Source: Polaromonas sp. (GTDB taxonomy: Bacteria > Pseudomonadota > Gammaproteobacteria > Burkholderiales > Burkholderiaceae_C). Taken from it: a DNA stretch of 64,000 bases. Each line of letters starts with the position of its first letter. The first letter of the stretch is position 1. Positions 54,136 through 63,814 of this stretch are shown here, piece after piece. The stretch covers positions 18,216 to 82,215 of the forward strand of contig JAUXPP010000029.1 in assembly GCA_030683705.1 (NCBI GenBank). Direction: 5' to 3'. Below the pieces are notes generated by a model. That model saw only the letters and a program-made list of their open reading frames with translations, was not told the DNA's origin and did not search any database. A program made the position numbers and the translations under genes.

Positions 54136-54645
54136 ATGACAACAAGCAATCCTCCCGTCAGCCCCCTGGTGGGCGTGCTGATGGGCTCCAGCAGCGACTG
54201 GGACACCATGCAGCACGCGGTGCAGATCCTGACGCAGTTCGGCGTGGCGCACGAGGCGCGCGTGGTGTCTGCGCACCGCATGCCCGACGAGCTGTTCGCC
54301 TATGCCGAGCAGGCGGCCGGGCGTGGCCTGCAGGCCATCATTGCCGGTGCCGGTGGCGCCGCCCACCTGCCGGGCATGCTGGCGGCCAAGACCGCCGTGC
54401 CGGTGCTGGGTGTGCCGGTGGCGAGCAAACATCTGCAAGGCGTGGATTCCCTGCACAGCATCGTGCAGATGCCCAAAGGCATACCGGTCGCGACCTTTGC
54501 CATCGGCAACGCCGGTGCCGCCAATGCGGCGTTGTTTGCCGTGGCCATGCTCGCCACCCACGACCAGGCGCTGGCTGGCAAGCTGCAGGCTTTCCGCGCC
54601 GAGCAGACCGCTGCCGCGCAGGCCATGACCCTGCCACCGGCATGA
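54136..54645 (+). CDS. purE: N5-carboxyaminoimidazole ribonucleotide mutase
   Basis: Purine synthesis enzyme of 169 residues that moves the carboxyl group made by PurK. Signature [20 protein letters not shown], then [20 protein letters not shown] and the core [25 protein letters not shown] ([14 protein letters not shown]). Length is usual. A promoter-like TAAAAT lies around 54085 and GAAGG precedes the start at 54136. The stop overlaps purK by ATGA, the standard purEK pair. Confidence 0.97.
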   Translation: MTTSNPPVSPLVGVLMGSSSDWDTMQHAVQILTQFGVAHEARVVSAHRMPDELFAYAEQAAGRGLQAIIAGAGGAAHLPGMLAAKTAVPVLGVPVASKHLQGVDSLHSIVQMPKGIPVATFAIGNAGAANAALFAVAMLATHDQALAGKLQAFRAEQTAAAQAMTLPPA

Positions 54646-55865
54646 GCTTCTCGCCGATTTTCCCCGGCTCCGTCGATGCCTCGGGCCGGCCCGCCACCCT
54701 GGGCGTGATGGGCGGCGGCCAGCTCGGCCGCATGTTTGTGCACGCGGCCCAGCGCCTCGGTTATTTCACCGCCGTGCTCGACCCCGATGCCACCAGCCCG
54801 GCCGGTCGCGTCAGCCACCACCACATCGCCACCGGCTACAGCGACGCGCAGGGCCTGCAGCAGCTGGCCGCGCTGTGTCACGCCGTCACCACCGAATTCG
54901 AAAACGTGCCGGCAGCCGCGCTACAGGCGCTGGCGGCGAGCCGGCCGGTGGCACCGGGCGCGGCAGCCGTCGCGATTGCGCAAAACCGCATCGAGGAAAA
55001 GGCCCACTTCACGGCCAGCGCCGGTGTGGCCGGTGTGACCTGCGCGCCCTATGCGGTGATTGAAACAGCGGAACACCTCAAAGCGGTGGATGCCGAGCTG
55101 CTGCCCGGCATCCTGAAAACTGCGCGCATGGGTTACGACGGCAAGGGCCAGGTGCGGGTTGCCAACCTGGCCGAGCTGGCGGTGGCCTGGGCCGGCTTGA
55201 AGGGCGTGCCCTGCGTGCTGGAAAAGCTGCTGCCGCTGAAAGCCGAATGTTCGGTCATCGTCGCGCGCGGCTGGGATGGCGCCATCACCGGCTTTGCGCC
55301 GCAATTCAACCTGCATGTGGACGGCATCCTCGCCGTGACCGCGGCTTATGAAGGAAACATGCCACCAGCCCTTGCCCAGCGAGCGCGGGGAGCTACTGAA
55401 TCGATAGCAAGCCACATCGGCTACGTGGGTGTGTTGTGCGTCGAGTTTTTTGTCATCGACGACGGCAGCGCCGACGGCGCGCTGGTGGTCAATGAAATGG
55501 CGCCGCGTCCGCACAACAGCGGCCACTACACCCTGGACGCCTGTGATGTCTCGCAATTCGACCTGCAGGTGCACGCCATGGCCGGTTTGCCCTTGCCGCA
55601 GCCGCGCCAGCATTCGCCGGCCATCATGCTGAACCTGCTGGGCGATGTCTGGTTCGACGCGGCTGGCCGGCCGCGCACGCCCGACTGGCAAGCGGTGCTG
55701 GCGCTGCCCGGCGCGCATTTGCACCTGTACGGCAAGCTCGAGGCACGGCCGGGCCGCAAGATGGGCCACCTGACCCTCACCGGTGCAGACATCGCCGGCG
55801 TCAAGTCGGTCGCGCGCCAGGCCGCCAAAATTCTGGCACTGCCAGGACTGGACGCGCTGGGATGA
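54642..55865 (+). CDS. purK: N5-carboxyaminoimidazole ribonucleotide synthase
   Basis: ATP-grasp enzyme of 407 residues that carboxylates aminoimidazole ribonucleotide; partner of Pur[21 protein letters not shown] opens the N-terminal domain, TEFENVP and [12 protein letters not shown] lie in the ATP-binding part, and [15 protein letters not shown] near the C-terminus is diagnostic. Residues about 240-258 (bases 55360-55414) come from a dispersed element read in sense, inserted between the ATP-grasp core strands; family members lack this stretch. It overlaps the next gene by ATGA. Confidence 0.96.
   Translation: MSFSPIFPGSVDASGRPATLGVMGGGQLGRMFVHAAQRLGYFTAVLDPDATSPAGRVSHHHIATGYSDAQGLQQLAALCHAVTTEFENVPAAALQALAASRPVAPGAAAVAIAQNRIEEKAHFTASAGVAGVTCAPYAVIETAEHLKAVDAELLPGILKTARMGYDGKGQVRVANLAELAVAWAGLKGVPCVLEKLLPLKAECSVIVARGWDGAITGFAPQFNLHVDGILAVTAAYEGNMPPALAQRARGATESIASHIGYVGVLCVEFFVIDDGSADGALVVNEMAPRPHNSGHYTLDACDVSQFDLQVHAMAGLPLPQPRQHSPAIMLNLLGDVWFDAAGRPRTPDWQAVLALPGAHLHLYGKLEARPGRKMGHLTLTGADIAGVKSVARQAAKILALPGLDALG
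55360..55414 (+). repeat. palindrome-tailed element, copy K (in frame in purK)
   Basis: ACCAGCCCTTGCCCAGCGAG, then CGCGGGGAGCTACTGAATCG and ATAGCA. It is read in sense as GGA GCT ACT GAA TCG ATA GCA, the only frame without a stop in this core. Confidence 0.8.
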
Positions 55866-56842
55866 TTCTCGACGGCAAGGACCCGGCGGCCATCGCCGAG
55901 GCGGCCCGCGTGATCCGCGCCGGCGGCCTGGTCGGCTTTGCCACCGAAACGGTCTACGGCCTGGGTGCCGACGCCTCCAGCGACACGGCGGTGGCCGGCA
56001 TCTTTGCCGCCAAGGGCCGGCCCAGCGACCACCCGCTGATCGTGCACGTCGCCGAACCGGCCCAGGTGGCGAGCTACGCGATCGATGTTCCGCCGTTTGC
56101 CGAACGCCTGATGAAAACCCTGTGGCCTGGACCGCTGACCGTGATCCTGAAGCGCCAGCCCGGTGTCGCCGCTGCGGCTGCCGGCGGCCAGGACTCCATC
56201 GGCCTGCGCTGCCCGGCCCACCCCGTGGCGCAGGCGCTGCTGAAGGCCTGCGCCACCGGCGTGGCGGCGCCCAGCGCCAACCGCTTCGGCCGCGTCAGCC
56301 CGACCACCGCGCGCCACGTCGCCGAGGAATTCGGCGACGCCTTGCTGGTGCTCGACGGCGGGCCCTGTGAGGTCGGCATCGAGTCCAGCATCGTCGACTG
56401 CACCCGCGGGCGGCCGGTGCTGCTGCGCCCCGGCGTGTTCACGCGCGCGCAGCTCGAGGCGGCCTGCGGCGAGCCGGTGCGGGACAACAACGACCTTCTG
56501 GAAGCCGACGCCCCGCGCGCCTCCGGCACGCTGGCCTCGCATTACGCGCCCAACGCCCGGGTGCGCCTGATGGATGCCGCCGCGATCCAGGCGGCGCTGG
56601 ACCTGCTGGGCGCCGACGCCGCCCACATCGCGGTGTATGCGCGTTCCATCGTGCGCATCCAGTCCGACAAGGTCATTTACCGCCGCATGCCCGACGACGC
56701 GCTGGCCACGGCACAGCAACTGTTCGCGGTGCTGCGCGGCTTCGATGCGCAAGGCGTCAAGCTGATCTGGATCGAGCAGCCGCCGCTGGCTGCCGACTGG
56801 GACGGCGTGCGCGACCGGCTGGGCCGGGCGGCTGCGGATTGA
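55862..56842 (+). CDS. L-threonylcarbamoyladenylate synthase, long Sua5 type
   Basis: First enzyme of t6A tRNA modification, 326 residues. The YrdC domain covers residues 1-200 (GFATETVYGLGADASS, KGRPSDHPLIVHV, RCPAHPVAQALL, SIVDCTRGRPVLLRPGVFT). The additional C-terminal Sua5 domain begins at SGTLASHYAPNARV. Its partner TsaB is in the same window. The ATG at 55862 overlaps the purK stop, linking a tRNA-modification gene to the purine operon. Confidence 0.95.
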   Translation: MILDGKDPAAIAEAARVIRAGGLVGFATETVYGLGADASSDTAVAGIFAAKGRPSDHPLIVHVAEPAQVASYAIDVPPFAERLMKTLWPGPLTVILKRQPGVAAAAAGGQDSIGLRCPAHPVAQALLKACATGVAAPSANRFGRVSPTTARHVAEEFGDALLVLDGGPCEVGIESSIVDCTRGRPVLLRPGVFTRAQLEAACGEPVRDNNDLLEADAPRASGTLASHYAPNARVRLMDAAAIQAALDLLGADAAHIAVYARSIVRIQSDKVIYRRMPDDALATAQQLFAVLRGFDAQGVKLIWIEQPPLAADWDGVRDRLGRAAAD

Positions 56843-56922
56843 CGCACGGCGCCGTCACGGTGCATAGTGGAGGGGCTCCCCTGCGCGCCGCACCATGAGC
56901 ATCCATTCCTGAAAGTGCCCCC

Positions 56923-57759
56923 ATGAGCTCTCCCATCGATGCCGGCGCCACCCCCGCCATTGCTGCCCTGCTGCAGCAACTGCGCGAAGGCCGGCAGCCC
57001 GACGCAGCGGCGCAGGACATCCTGCGCATCACGGCGGGACTGGAGGCGCAGCTGCGCCAGCGCGACGCGGATGTGGCCGCCGCGATCAAGGAACTCGAGT
57101 CGTTTTCGTATTCGGTGTCCCACGACCTGCGCGCGCCGCTGAGCACCATCGACGGATTCAGCCGCCTGCTCGAGGGCTCCTCGGCCAAGGGCGATGCCGA
57201 GCGCAGCAAGCACTATTTGCAGCGGCTCAGGCTGGGCGTGGCCAACATCAACGAACTGATCGCGGCGCTGCTGCTGGTGTCACGCCTGCTGCGTGCGCCC
57301 ATGGCGCCGCAGGCGGTGGATATGGGTGCACTGGCACAAGCCGCATTCATGGAGTTGCAGGCGGCCGAACCCGGACGACTGGCGCAGGTCGATGTGCAGG
57401 CCGGACTGACGGCCCGGGGCGACCCGGCATTGCTCAAGCAGCTGATGGATCACCTCGCCGGCAATGCCTGGAAGTTCAGCGCCAAAAAGGACCGCGCGCT
57501 CATCGCTGTCGGCAGCCAGGCCGGCGCCGGGGGCGAAACCGTTTACTTCGTGCGGGACAACGGCGCCGGCTTCGACATGGCGCATGCCGACAAACTGTTC
57601 GGCATCTTCCAGCGCATGCATGTCACGTCCGACTTCCCCGGCCTGGGCGCCGGCCTGGCGATGGCGCAACGCATCGTCGCCCGGCACGGAGGGCGGATCT
57701 GGGCCGAGGCAGCAGTGGATCAGGGCGCGACGATTTACTTCACCTTGCCAGGGATGTGA
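56923..57759 (+). CDS. soluble sensor histidine kinase without a sensor domain
   Basis: Protein of 278 residues with no membrane helix. A coiled-coil-like N-terminus (1-55) leads into a HisKA domain with phospho-acceptor His67 in YSVSHDLRAPLSTIDGFSRL. The HATPase domain has the N-box HLAGNAWKFSAKKD, the G1 box VRDNGAGFDMAHADKLF and the G2 region GLGAGLAMAQRIVARHGG. It resembles the kinase core of phytochrome-type kinases. No response regulator lies nearby, so its partner is unknown. GAAAG precedes ATG 56923. Confidence 0.92.
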   Translation: MSSPIDAGATPAIAALLQQLREGRQPDAAAQDILRITAGLEAQLRQRDADVAAAIKELESFSYSVSHDLRAPLSTIDGFSRLLEGSSAKGDAERSKHYLQRLRLGVANINELIAALLLVSRLLRAPMAPQAVDMGALAQAAFMELQAAEPGRLAQVDVQAGLTARGDPALLKQLMDHLAGNAWKFSAKKDRALIAVGSQAGAGGETVYFVRDNGAGFDMAHADKLFGIFQRMHVTSDFPGLGAGLAMAQRIVARHGGRIWAEAAVDQGATIYFTLPGM

Positions 57760-57816
57760 GCGGGAGCAGGTCCTGCTGTCCAGGGCAAGCCGGGGTGGCA
57801 GCGTGAGTTCGAGACC

Positions 57817-59595
57817 TCACATCTGAATCATCCGTATCGCCTTGCGCGACCCGTCGTTCATCTCCTTGACCGCCTGGATCATGCGGCTCAGGTAGGCCGG
57901 CGCCTCGGACTTGAGCAGGCGGCCGGGCTCCGGCATGTAGCCGATGGCGATGTGGAACACCAGCGGGTCGGCGTCGGGCAGCTCGCGCGACGGGCGCAGG
58001 CCGCTGGCGAGGATCTTGGTCGCCACGTCGTTGACCGAGTCGCTGCTCATCGGCCCTTCCATCAGCAGCGCAAACTGGCTGTCGCCGACGCGTGCCACGG
58101 TGTCGGTGGCCTGCGCCGCCGCGCGTATGCGTGAGGCGGCCATCACCATGGCACGGTCGCCGGTTTCCCGGCCATGCTGCTGCTGCAGGGTGGCGAGGTT
58201 GCTCAGGTTGATCAGCAGCAGGGCGCAGGGTTGCTGGTACCGCCCTGCAGTGCTCAAGGCCTGGCGCAGTTTGCCGACCAGCAGGCGCGCCGAGCCCAGC
58301 CCGGTCAAGGGGTCGGTGGTGCGCAGCGTGGTGGCCCGGCTTTCGGATTCGCGCCGCTGCGTCACGCGGCGCAGCAGGCCGTAGAACAGGATGGGCGCTT
58401 CCAGCGCCGAACCGAGCAGCAAGGCGTTTTCGGTCAGGAAACTGGCCCGGAGCAGGCCCAGGTTGCGCCCCAGCGGGAACAGCGTGGCCAGGATGATGGG
58501 CAGAAACCCCAGCGCGATCCAGCGCGCATGCCGGTCGCCCTCGAACAGGGATACGCCCACCACCAGCAGCAGGATCAGGATGCCGGCACTCACGAGCACA
58601 TTGGCCACTGCAAAACTCTCGGCCGTCGGGATCGCGCCGTCGATGACCGCGATGCTCAGCAGCAGGCCGAACATGGCCATCAGCAACCAGTCCAGCGCGC
58701 GGAAAAAGCGCTTGGGTGTGGTGACGGTGCGCACGAACAACATGGCGGTGGCGGCGGCGGCCAGCGGCAACGCAAAAACGGCCGGGTTGTTCAGCGCCGG
58801 CGTCTCCGGCCAGACGTACAGGCCGGCCATGCCGGTGAACGCGGCCTGCGAGCCGGCAAAGGTGGCCACATACAGGGCGTAACTCGCAAACCCCCAGTCG
58901 CGGTAGGCCACGGCGTTGATCACGGCGAGCAGGCTGACCAAAAAGGCCAGCCCGAAGTAGGCGCCCAGCAATACGTGGTCCAGCTGGCGCGTGGCGGTGA
59001 GTTGCGAGTCCGCGACCACGCGCGGAATCGCCGAGAAAGGCACCCGTGCATGCTGGATGCGCAGGTAATAACGGGTCGATTGCCCGAGTTCGGGGCTGAG
59101 CGACAGCGCCGGGAAGCGGCCCGGCAGCGGCCAGGCGCTCATGGGCAGGGTGTCGCCGGCCTGCTGGACCACCCAGCGGCCCAGGCTGTCGCGGTAATAC
59201 AGGCTGATCCTGTCCACGCCGGACATCGGCAGTTCGAGTTTCCAGTGATGGCGCGGGTCCTGGCTGACCGCGTCGAAGCGCAGCCAGAGCGCCGCCTCGT
59301 CCAGCACCTGCGGCTCGCCGATGCGCAGCGGCTTGAACCCCAGGGTCAAGGCGCCCGCCTCCACCTGTTCCACGCTGGTCTGGCCGCTGGCATCCAGCCA
59401 GGTCTCGAGCGCGGCCACCATGGGGATGGGGCCGGGGCTGCTGCCCAGCATCAGCACCTCGCCGGCGCCGGCCGGGGCCAGCAGTGCCGCCTGCAGGCAC
59501 AGCGCGGCCAGCACCCCCCGGGTCAGGGCGGCGATCGCTCTTGCGGCGACGGACGGTTTGGTGGCTCCCACAGGCGCGTATTGTGCAGCAAGCAT
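57817..59595 (-). CDS. 7TMR-DISM membrane protein with degenerate GGDEF domain
   Basis: Protein of about 592 residues: signal peptide (ending PAGAG), a periplasmic 7TMR-DISM extracellular domain (to about residue 190), seven membrane helices (about 195-400) and a C-terminal GGDEF-fold domain (about 410-580; TTDPLTGLGSARLLVGKLRQ). The GGDEF signature is degraded to GDSQF (in ARVGDSQFALLM), so diguanylate cyclase activity is doubtful and it may work as a c-di-GMP or protein sensor. ATG 59595 gives a sensible signal peptide; GTG 59673 is a possible earlier start. Confidence 0.88.
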   Translation of the reverse strand: MLAAQYAPVGATKPSVAARAIAALTRGVLAALCLQAALLAPAGAGEVLMLGSSPGPIPMVAALETWLDASGQTSVEQVEAGALTLGFKPLRIGEPQVLDEAALWLRFDAVSQDPRHHWKLELPMSGVDRISLYYRDSLGRWVVQQAGDTLPMSAWPLPGRFPALSLSPELGQSTRYYLRIQHARVPFSAIPRVVADSQLTATRQLDHVLLGAYFGLAFLVSLLAVINAVAYRDWGFASYALYVATFAGSQAAFTGMAGLYVWPETPALNNPAVFALPLAAAATAMLFVRTVTTPKRFFRALDWLLMAMFGLLLSIAVIDGAIPTAESFAVANVLVSAGILILLLVVGVSLFEGDRHARWIALGFLPIILATLFPLGRNLGLLRASFLTENALLLGSALEAPILFYGLLRRVTQRRESESRATTLRTTDPLTGLGSARLLVGKLRQALSTAGRYQQPCALLLINLSNLATLQQQHGRETGDRAMVMAASRIRAAAQATDTVARVGDSQFALLMEGPMSSDSVNDVATKILASGLRPSRELPDADPLVFHIAIGYMPEPGRLLKSEAPAYLSRMIQAVKEMNDGSRKAIRMIQM

Positions 59596-59683
59596 TTGGT
59601 GGCCCGCCTGTGGGCGGACTGCCGGGGCTGCCGGCTTGACCGGCGGCGCGCTGCGCCCCGCCGGGTGGTGCACCGGCCCCTGG

Positions 59684-59735
59684 TTAGCTATCGATTTGGT
59701 AGCACTTCACGCTGGCTGGACGTGGCCTGGTGCCT
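59684..59735 (-). repeat. palindrome-tailed element, copy L (intergenic)
   Basis: Minus-strand copy between recQ and the 7TM-GGDEF gene: CCACGTCCAGCCAGCGTGAA, then GTGCTACCAAATCGATAGC. The 5' half is more diverged than in other copies. Confidence 0.65.
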
Positions 59736-59742
59736 TGTCATA

Positions 59743-61617
59743 TCAGGATTCCGTGCGGCAGACACGCAGCACTTCCTGGCCATAGGCCTCGAGTTTTTTG
59801 GCGCCCATGCCGCTGATGCCTTCCAGGTCGGCGCGGCTCTGCGGCGCGCGCTCGGCAATCGCGCGCAGGGTGGCATCGTGAAAGATCACAAAGGCCGGCA
59901 GGTTGTGTTCGCGCGCCACCTCGGCGCGCCAGGCCTTGAGCCGGGCCAGCCGCTCGAGTGCGCCGGCGTTGAGCGAGGCTTCGGCCAGGCCTTTGGCCGA
60001 GGTTTTGGTGGTCTTTTTGCGGCGGTCGGCCGAAGCGCCGGCCGCCTGCTCGCGCAGCATCACGCTGACCTCGCCCTTGAGCACCTGGCGCGCGTCGGGC
60101 AGCAACTGCAGGGTGTTGAAGGCGTCGGGGTCGACCCGCACCATGCCCTTGGCGATCAGCTGGCGCAACACGCCGCGCCACTGCACCTCGGCCAGGTCCG
60201 CGCCTATGCCGAAGGTGCTGAGTTTGTCGTGACCGTGCTGCAGCACTTTTTCAGTGGCCTTGCCGCGCAGGATGTCCATCAGGTGGCCGGCACCGAAGCT
60301 GATGCCGCTGGCCTGCTGCACGCGGTAAATGCAGCTGAGCATCTTGCGCGCGGCTTCGGTCGCGTCCCAGACTTTGGGCGGGTTCAGGCAGTTGTCGCAG
60401 TTGCCACAGGGCAAACTGTCTTCGCCGAAGTAGTGCAGCAGGGCCACGCGGCGGCAGCGCGTGTCTTCGGCCAGGCTCAGCAGCGCGTCGAGCTTGCCGC
60501 GCATGACCTGCTTGAACTCCTCGCTGGCCGCCTCGCTGGTGTCTATCATGCGGCGCTGGTTCACCACGTCCTGCAGGCCGTAGGCCATCCAGGCGTTGGC
60601 CGGCAGTCCGTCGCGGCCGGCGCGGCCGGTTTCCTGGTAGTAGCCTTCGATGTTTTTCGGCATGTCCAGGTGCGCGACAAACCGCACGTCGGGCTTGTCG
60701 ATGCCCATGCCGAAGGCAATCGTCGCGACCATCACCATGCCCTCCTCGCGCAGGAAGCGGTCCTGGCGCTGCTGGCGCAGGCTGCTGTCGAGACCGGCGT
60801 GGTAAGCCATGGCTTTGAGGCCCGCGTCTTCCAGCAGGCCGGCCACTTCCTCGACACGCTTGCGCGACTGGCAGTACACAATGCCGGCCTCGCCGGCGTG
60901 TTCACTCTCGATGAAACGCAGCAACTGGTGCGTCGCGTTGGTTTTTTCGACGATGGTGTAACGGATATTGGGCCGGTCGAAGCTGCTGACAAATTCGCGC
61001 GCGTCCTCCAGCTTGAGCCGCTCGATCATGTCCTGGCGTGTCAGCGCGTCGGCCGTCGCGGTCAGCGCGATGCGCGGCACGTCGGGAAAGGTTTCGTGCA
61101 GCAGGCTTAAGCTTCGGTACTCGGGCCGGAAGTCATGGCCCCACTGGCTCACGCAATGCGCCTCGTCGAGGGCGAACAGGCTCAGCTGGCCGCGCTCGTG
61201 CAGCGAACCCAGCAGGCCTTTCATGCGCGGCGTGTTGATGCGCTCCGGCGCGGCGTAGAGCAGGGTCAGCTCGTTGCGCAGCAGCTGCTTTTCGAGCGCG
61301 CTGCTTTCTTCCTGGGTCTGCGTCGAGTTGAGGAAGGCGGCGGACACGCCGGCCTCATGCAGCGCGCCGACCTGGTCGTGCATCAGCGCGATCAGCGGCG
61401 AGATCACCACCGTCACCCCGTGGCCGGCGTTTTGCCGGGCGATGGCCGGGATCTGGTAACACAGCGACTTGCCGCCGCCTGTGGGCATCAGCACCAGCGC
61501 GTCGCCGCCCTGCACCACATGCTCGACGATGGCCTGCTGCGGCCCGCGGAAATCGGAATAACCGAAGACCTGGCCCAGGATGTCCAGCGGGGTGGGGGGC
61601 GTAGCGGTGGTTGGCAA
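59743..61617 (-). CDS. recQ: ATP-dependent DNA helicase RecQ
   Basis: 3'-5' DNA helicase of 624 residues for recombination and fork repair. Walker A is MPTGGGKS (44-51), the DEAH box is in [19 protein letters not shown], and motif VI lies in [13 protein letters not shown]. The RQC zinc site has CGNCDNC, and an HRDC domain ends the protein (about 545-620). The chosen start is TTG at 61617, giving a family-like N-terminus ([16 protein letters not shown]); no ATG lies between it and the helicase core. Element copy M lies 20 bases upstream. Confidence 0.95.
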   Translation of the reverse strand: MPTTATPPTPLDILGQVFGYSDFRGPQQAIVEHVVQGGDALVLMPTGGGKSLCYQIPAIARQNAGHGVTVVISPLIALMHDQVGALHEAGVSAAFLNSTQTQEESSALEKQLLRNELTLLYAAPERINTPRMKGLLGSLHERGQLSLFALDEAHCVSQWGHDFRPEYRSLSLLHETFPDVPRIALTATADALTRQDMIERLKLEDAREFVSSFDRPNIRYTIVEKTNATHQLLRFIESEHAGEAGIVYCQSRKRVEEVAGLLEDAGLKAMAYHAGLDSSLRQQRQDRFLREEGMVMVATIAFGMGIDKPDVRFVAHLDMPKNIEGYYQETGRAGRDGLPANAWMAYGLQDVVNQRRMIDTSEAASEEFKQVMRGKLDALLSLAEDTRCRRVALLHYFGEDSLPCGNCDNCLNPPKVWDATEAARKMLSCIYRVQQASGISFGAGHLMDILRGKATEKVLQHGHDKLSTFGIGADLAEVQWRGVLRQLIAKGMVRVDPDAFNTLQLLPDARQVLKGEVSVMLREQAAGASADRRKKTTKTSAKGLAEASLNAGALERLARLKAWRAEVAREHNLPAFVIFHDATLRAIAERAPQSRADLEGISGMGAKKLEAYGQEVLRVCRTES

Positions 61618-61636
61618 GGTGGAAGGTGTCAGGACA

Positions 61637-61700
61637 AATGCTATTGAATCTATAGCTGCTTGCGCCCGCCAGTGATGGGTCGGGGCCGCTTTTGGCTGGA
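61637..61700 (-). repeat. palindrome-tailed element, copy M (intergenic)
   Basis: Minus-strand copy: CCAGCCAAAAGCGGCCCCGA, then ACTGGCGGGCGCAAGCAGC, then TATAGATTCAATAGCA. It lies between rhodanese and recQ genes, directly upstream of the recQ start. Confidence 0.8.
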
Positions 61701-61708
61701 AGCCAGGG

Positions 61709-62101
61709 CTACATCTGTTCCCACGGCAGGCCTTCGAAGCGCCAGCCGCTCAGGGTGGAGCGCTGGAACTGTTCGTCCAGCTCGCCTTCGAAACCGTGCA
61801 CCACGTTGATCACCTCGCTGAAGCCGGCCGCCTCCAGCGCCTGGCCGGCCGCCAGCGTGCGCTGACCGGAACGGCAGATCAGCAACACCGGCTGGTCCTT
61901 GCCGCTGGCCTCGCGCGCCACCGCGTCGGCAAACTTCCCGGGGTCCGGCGTCAGGTCCGGGTACTCGTACCAGGGCACGTTGACCACACCGGGCGGGCGG
62001 CCCACGTAGAGCGACTCGATTTCCATGCGCACGTCGACAAACAGGGCGTCGGGGTGCTGCTTGAGGTAGTCCCAGGCTTCTTTGGGTTGGAGGTGTTTCA
62101 T
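61709..62101 (-). CDS. rhodanese-domain protein
   Basis: Single-domain sulphurtransferase of 130 residues, cytoplasmic. The active loop is CRSGQR with catalytic Cys76 in [15 protein letters not shown]; the conserved VDVRMEIE and [14 protein letters not shown] [11 protein letters not shown] are present. The physiological sulphur acceptor is unknown. ATG 62101 is preferred; a longer in-frame extension on the minus strand runs antisense to metH and is not coding. A repeat separates it from metH. Confidence 0.92.
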   Translation of the reverse strand: MKHLQPKEAWDYLKQHPDALFVDVRMEIESLYVGRPPGVVNVPWYEYPDLTPDPGKFADAVAREASGKDQPVLLICRSGQRTLAAGQALEAAGFSEVINVVHGFEGELDEQFQRSTLSGWRFEGLPWEQM

Positions 62102-62156
62102 GGTGGTATCCGGCGTAAGCCTTATTGTCAGGCAAAGCGACGCGGGAATTTTCCGC

Positions 62157-62225
62157 CGGGCCGCCCCAAGGAAAATTAGCCCCCTCGGGGGGCAGCGCAT
62201 TACACAAAGTGAAAAGCGTGGGGGC
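62157..62225 (-). repeat. second repeat family, copy 2 (between rhodanese and metH)
   Basis: Reading the minus strand: CGCCCCCACGCTTTTCACTT, then AATGCGCTGCCCCCCGAGGG, then GGCTAATTTTCCTTGGGGCG and GCCC. It matches the copy inside the eamA gene at 50938-51010. Confidence 0.8.
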
Positions 62226-62233
62226 GAAAAGTT

Positions 62234-62245
62234 TAAAATCAGGGC

Positions 62246-62246
<1 letters not shown>
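62234..62246 (+). promoter_or_regulatory. probable -10 box fused to metH start
   Basis: TAAAAT at 62234-62239, six bases before ATG 62246, no ribosome site. This is the clearest leaderless candidate in the window. Confidence 0.5.
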
Positions 62247-63292
<1,046 letters not shown>

Positions 63293-63312
63293 GGGGCTGA
63301 CCTGGCCGGGTT

Positions 63313-63339
63313 CATCCCGGACTGGATCCGGGATCCATG
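63313..63339. repeat. CCCGGAC-TGATCCGGGATCC palindromic repeat, copy 2
   Basis: CATCCCGGACTGGATCCGGG followed by ATCCATG; twin of 52776-52802. In both places it opens a repeat array. Confidence 0.8.
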
Positions 63340-63364
63340 GCGGTTAACTCCTACGCCTTGGCGT

Positions 63365-63552
63365 GCCAGCAAGCCGGGTCTCGCCCCGGCGGGCGACTCA
63401 CTTTCTCTTGCGTCGCCAAGAGAAAGTAAGCAAAGAGAAGGCGACCCGATGGTCTGGGTCCCCTGCGCTGCGCTCCGGGGCAACCTGCGGTGCTCGCCGA
63501 AAGTGGGGCCGGGCGAGCACTCGCACGCTCAGACAATCGCCCGTCCTGATCC
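63365..63552. repeat. 188-bp repeat unit, copy 1
   Basis: It contains the perfect hairpin ACTTTCTCTTG (63400-63410), loop CGTCGC, CAAGAGAAAGT (63417-63427). It ends GTCCTGATCC. Copy 2 begins 63815. Confidence 0.9.
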
Positions 63553-63599
63553 GTCTTCGGCTGCGCTCCTCGGCCCAGCCCGACGGGTGCGGGAAGAAA

Positions 63600-63773
63600 A
63601 CCAATACCCGGATACCGGACTCCGTTCGGAGTGCAGGAAGCGCGCAGCGCTTCCTGCACGGGAATCCCAACCGGCGGTCATGTGTGCACGCGAGCGCAGC
63701 ACACGCGGCCACATGAAGTCCCCCTCCATCGCCCAGCGGGGCGAGGGAGGGGCTAGGGGTGGGAGTGGGGAGT
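63600..63773. repeat. long repeat unit (about 170 bp), copy 2
   Basis: Twin of 52871-53040. The hairpin is GTGCAGGAAGCGC (63631-63643), loop GCA, GCGCTTCCTGCAC (63647-63659): different arm sequence, pairing kept. Confidence 0.85.
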
Positions 63774-63814
63774 TCAGTCCTGCTGTCTTTTGCATACCCG
63801 CGTGCTTGGGCTTG

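Noticed and set aside
53107..54561. Long N-terminal extension of the thioredoxin-like protein
   Set aside because: The extension is antisense to purE; ATG 54006 starts the thioredoxin domain.
58174..61110. 978-codon open frame antisense to recQ and the GGDEF gene
   Set aside because: Gln/His/Arg-rich composition typical of antisense frames in GC-rich DNA; it crosses two well-supported genes.
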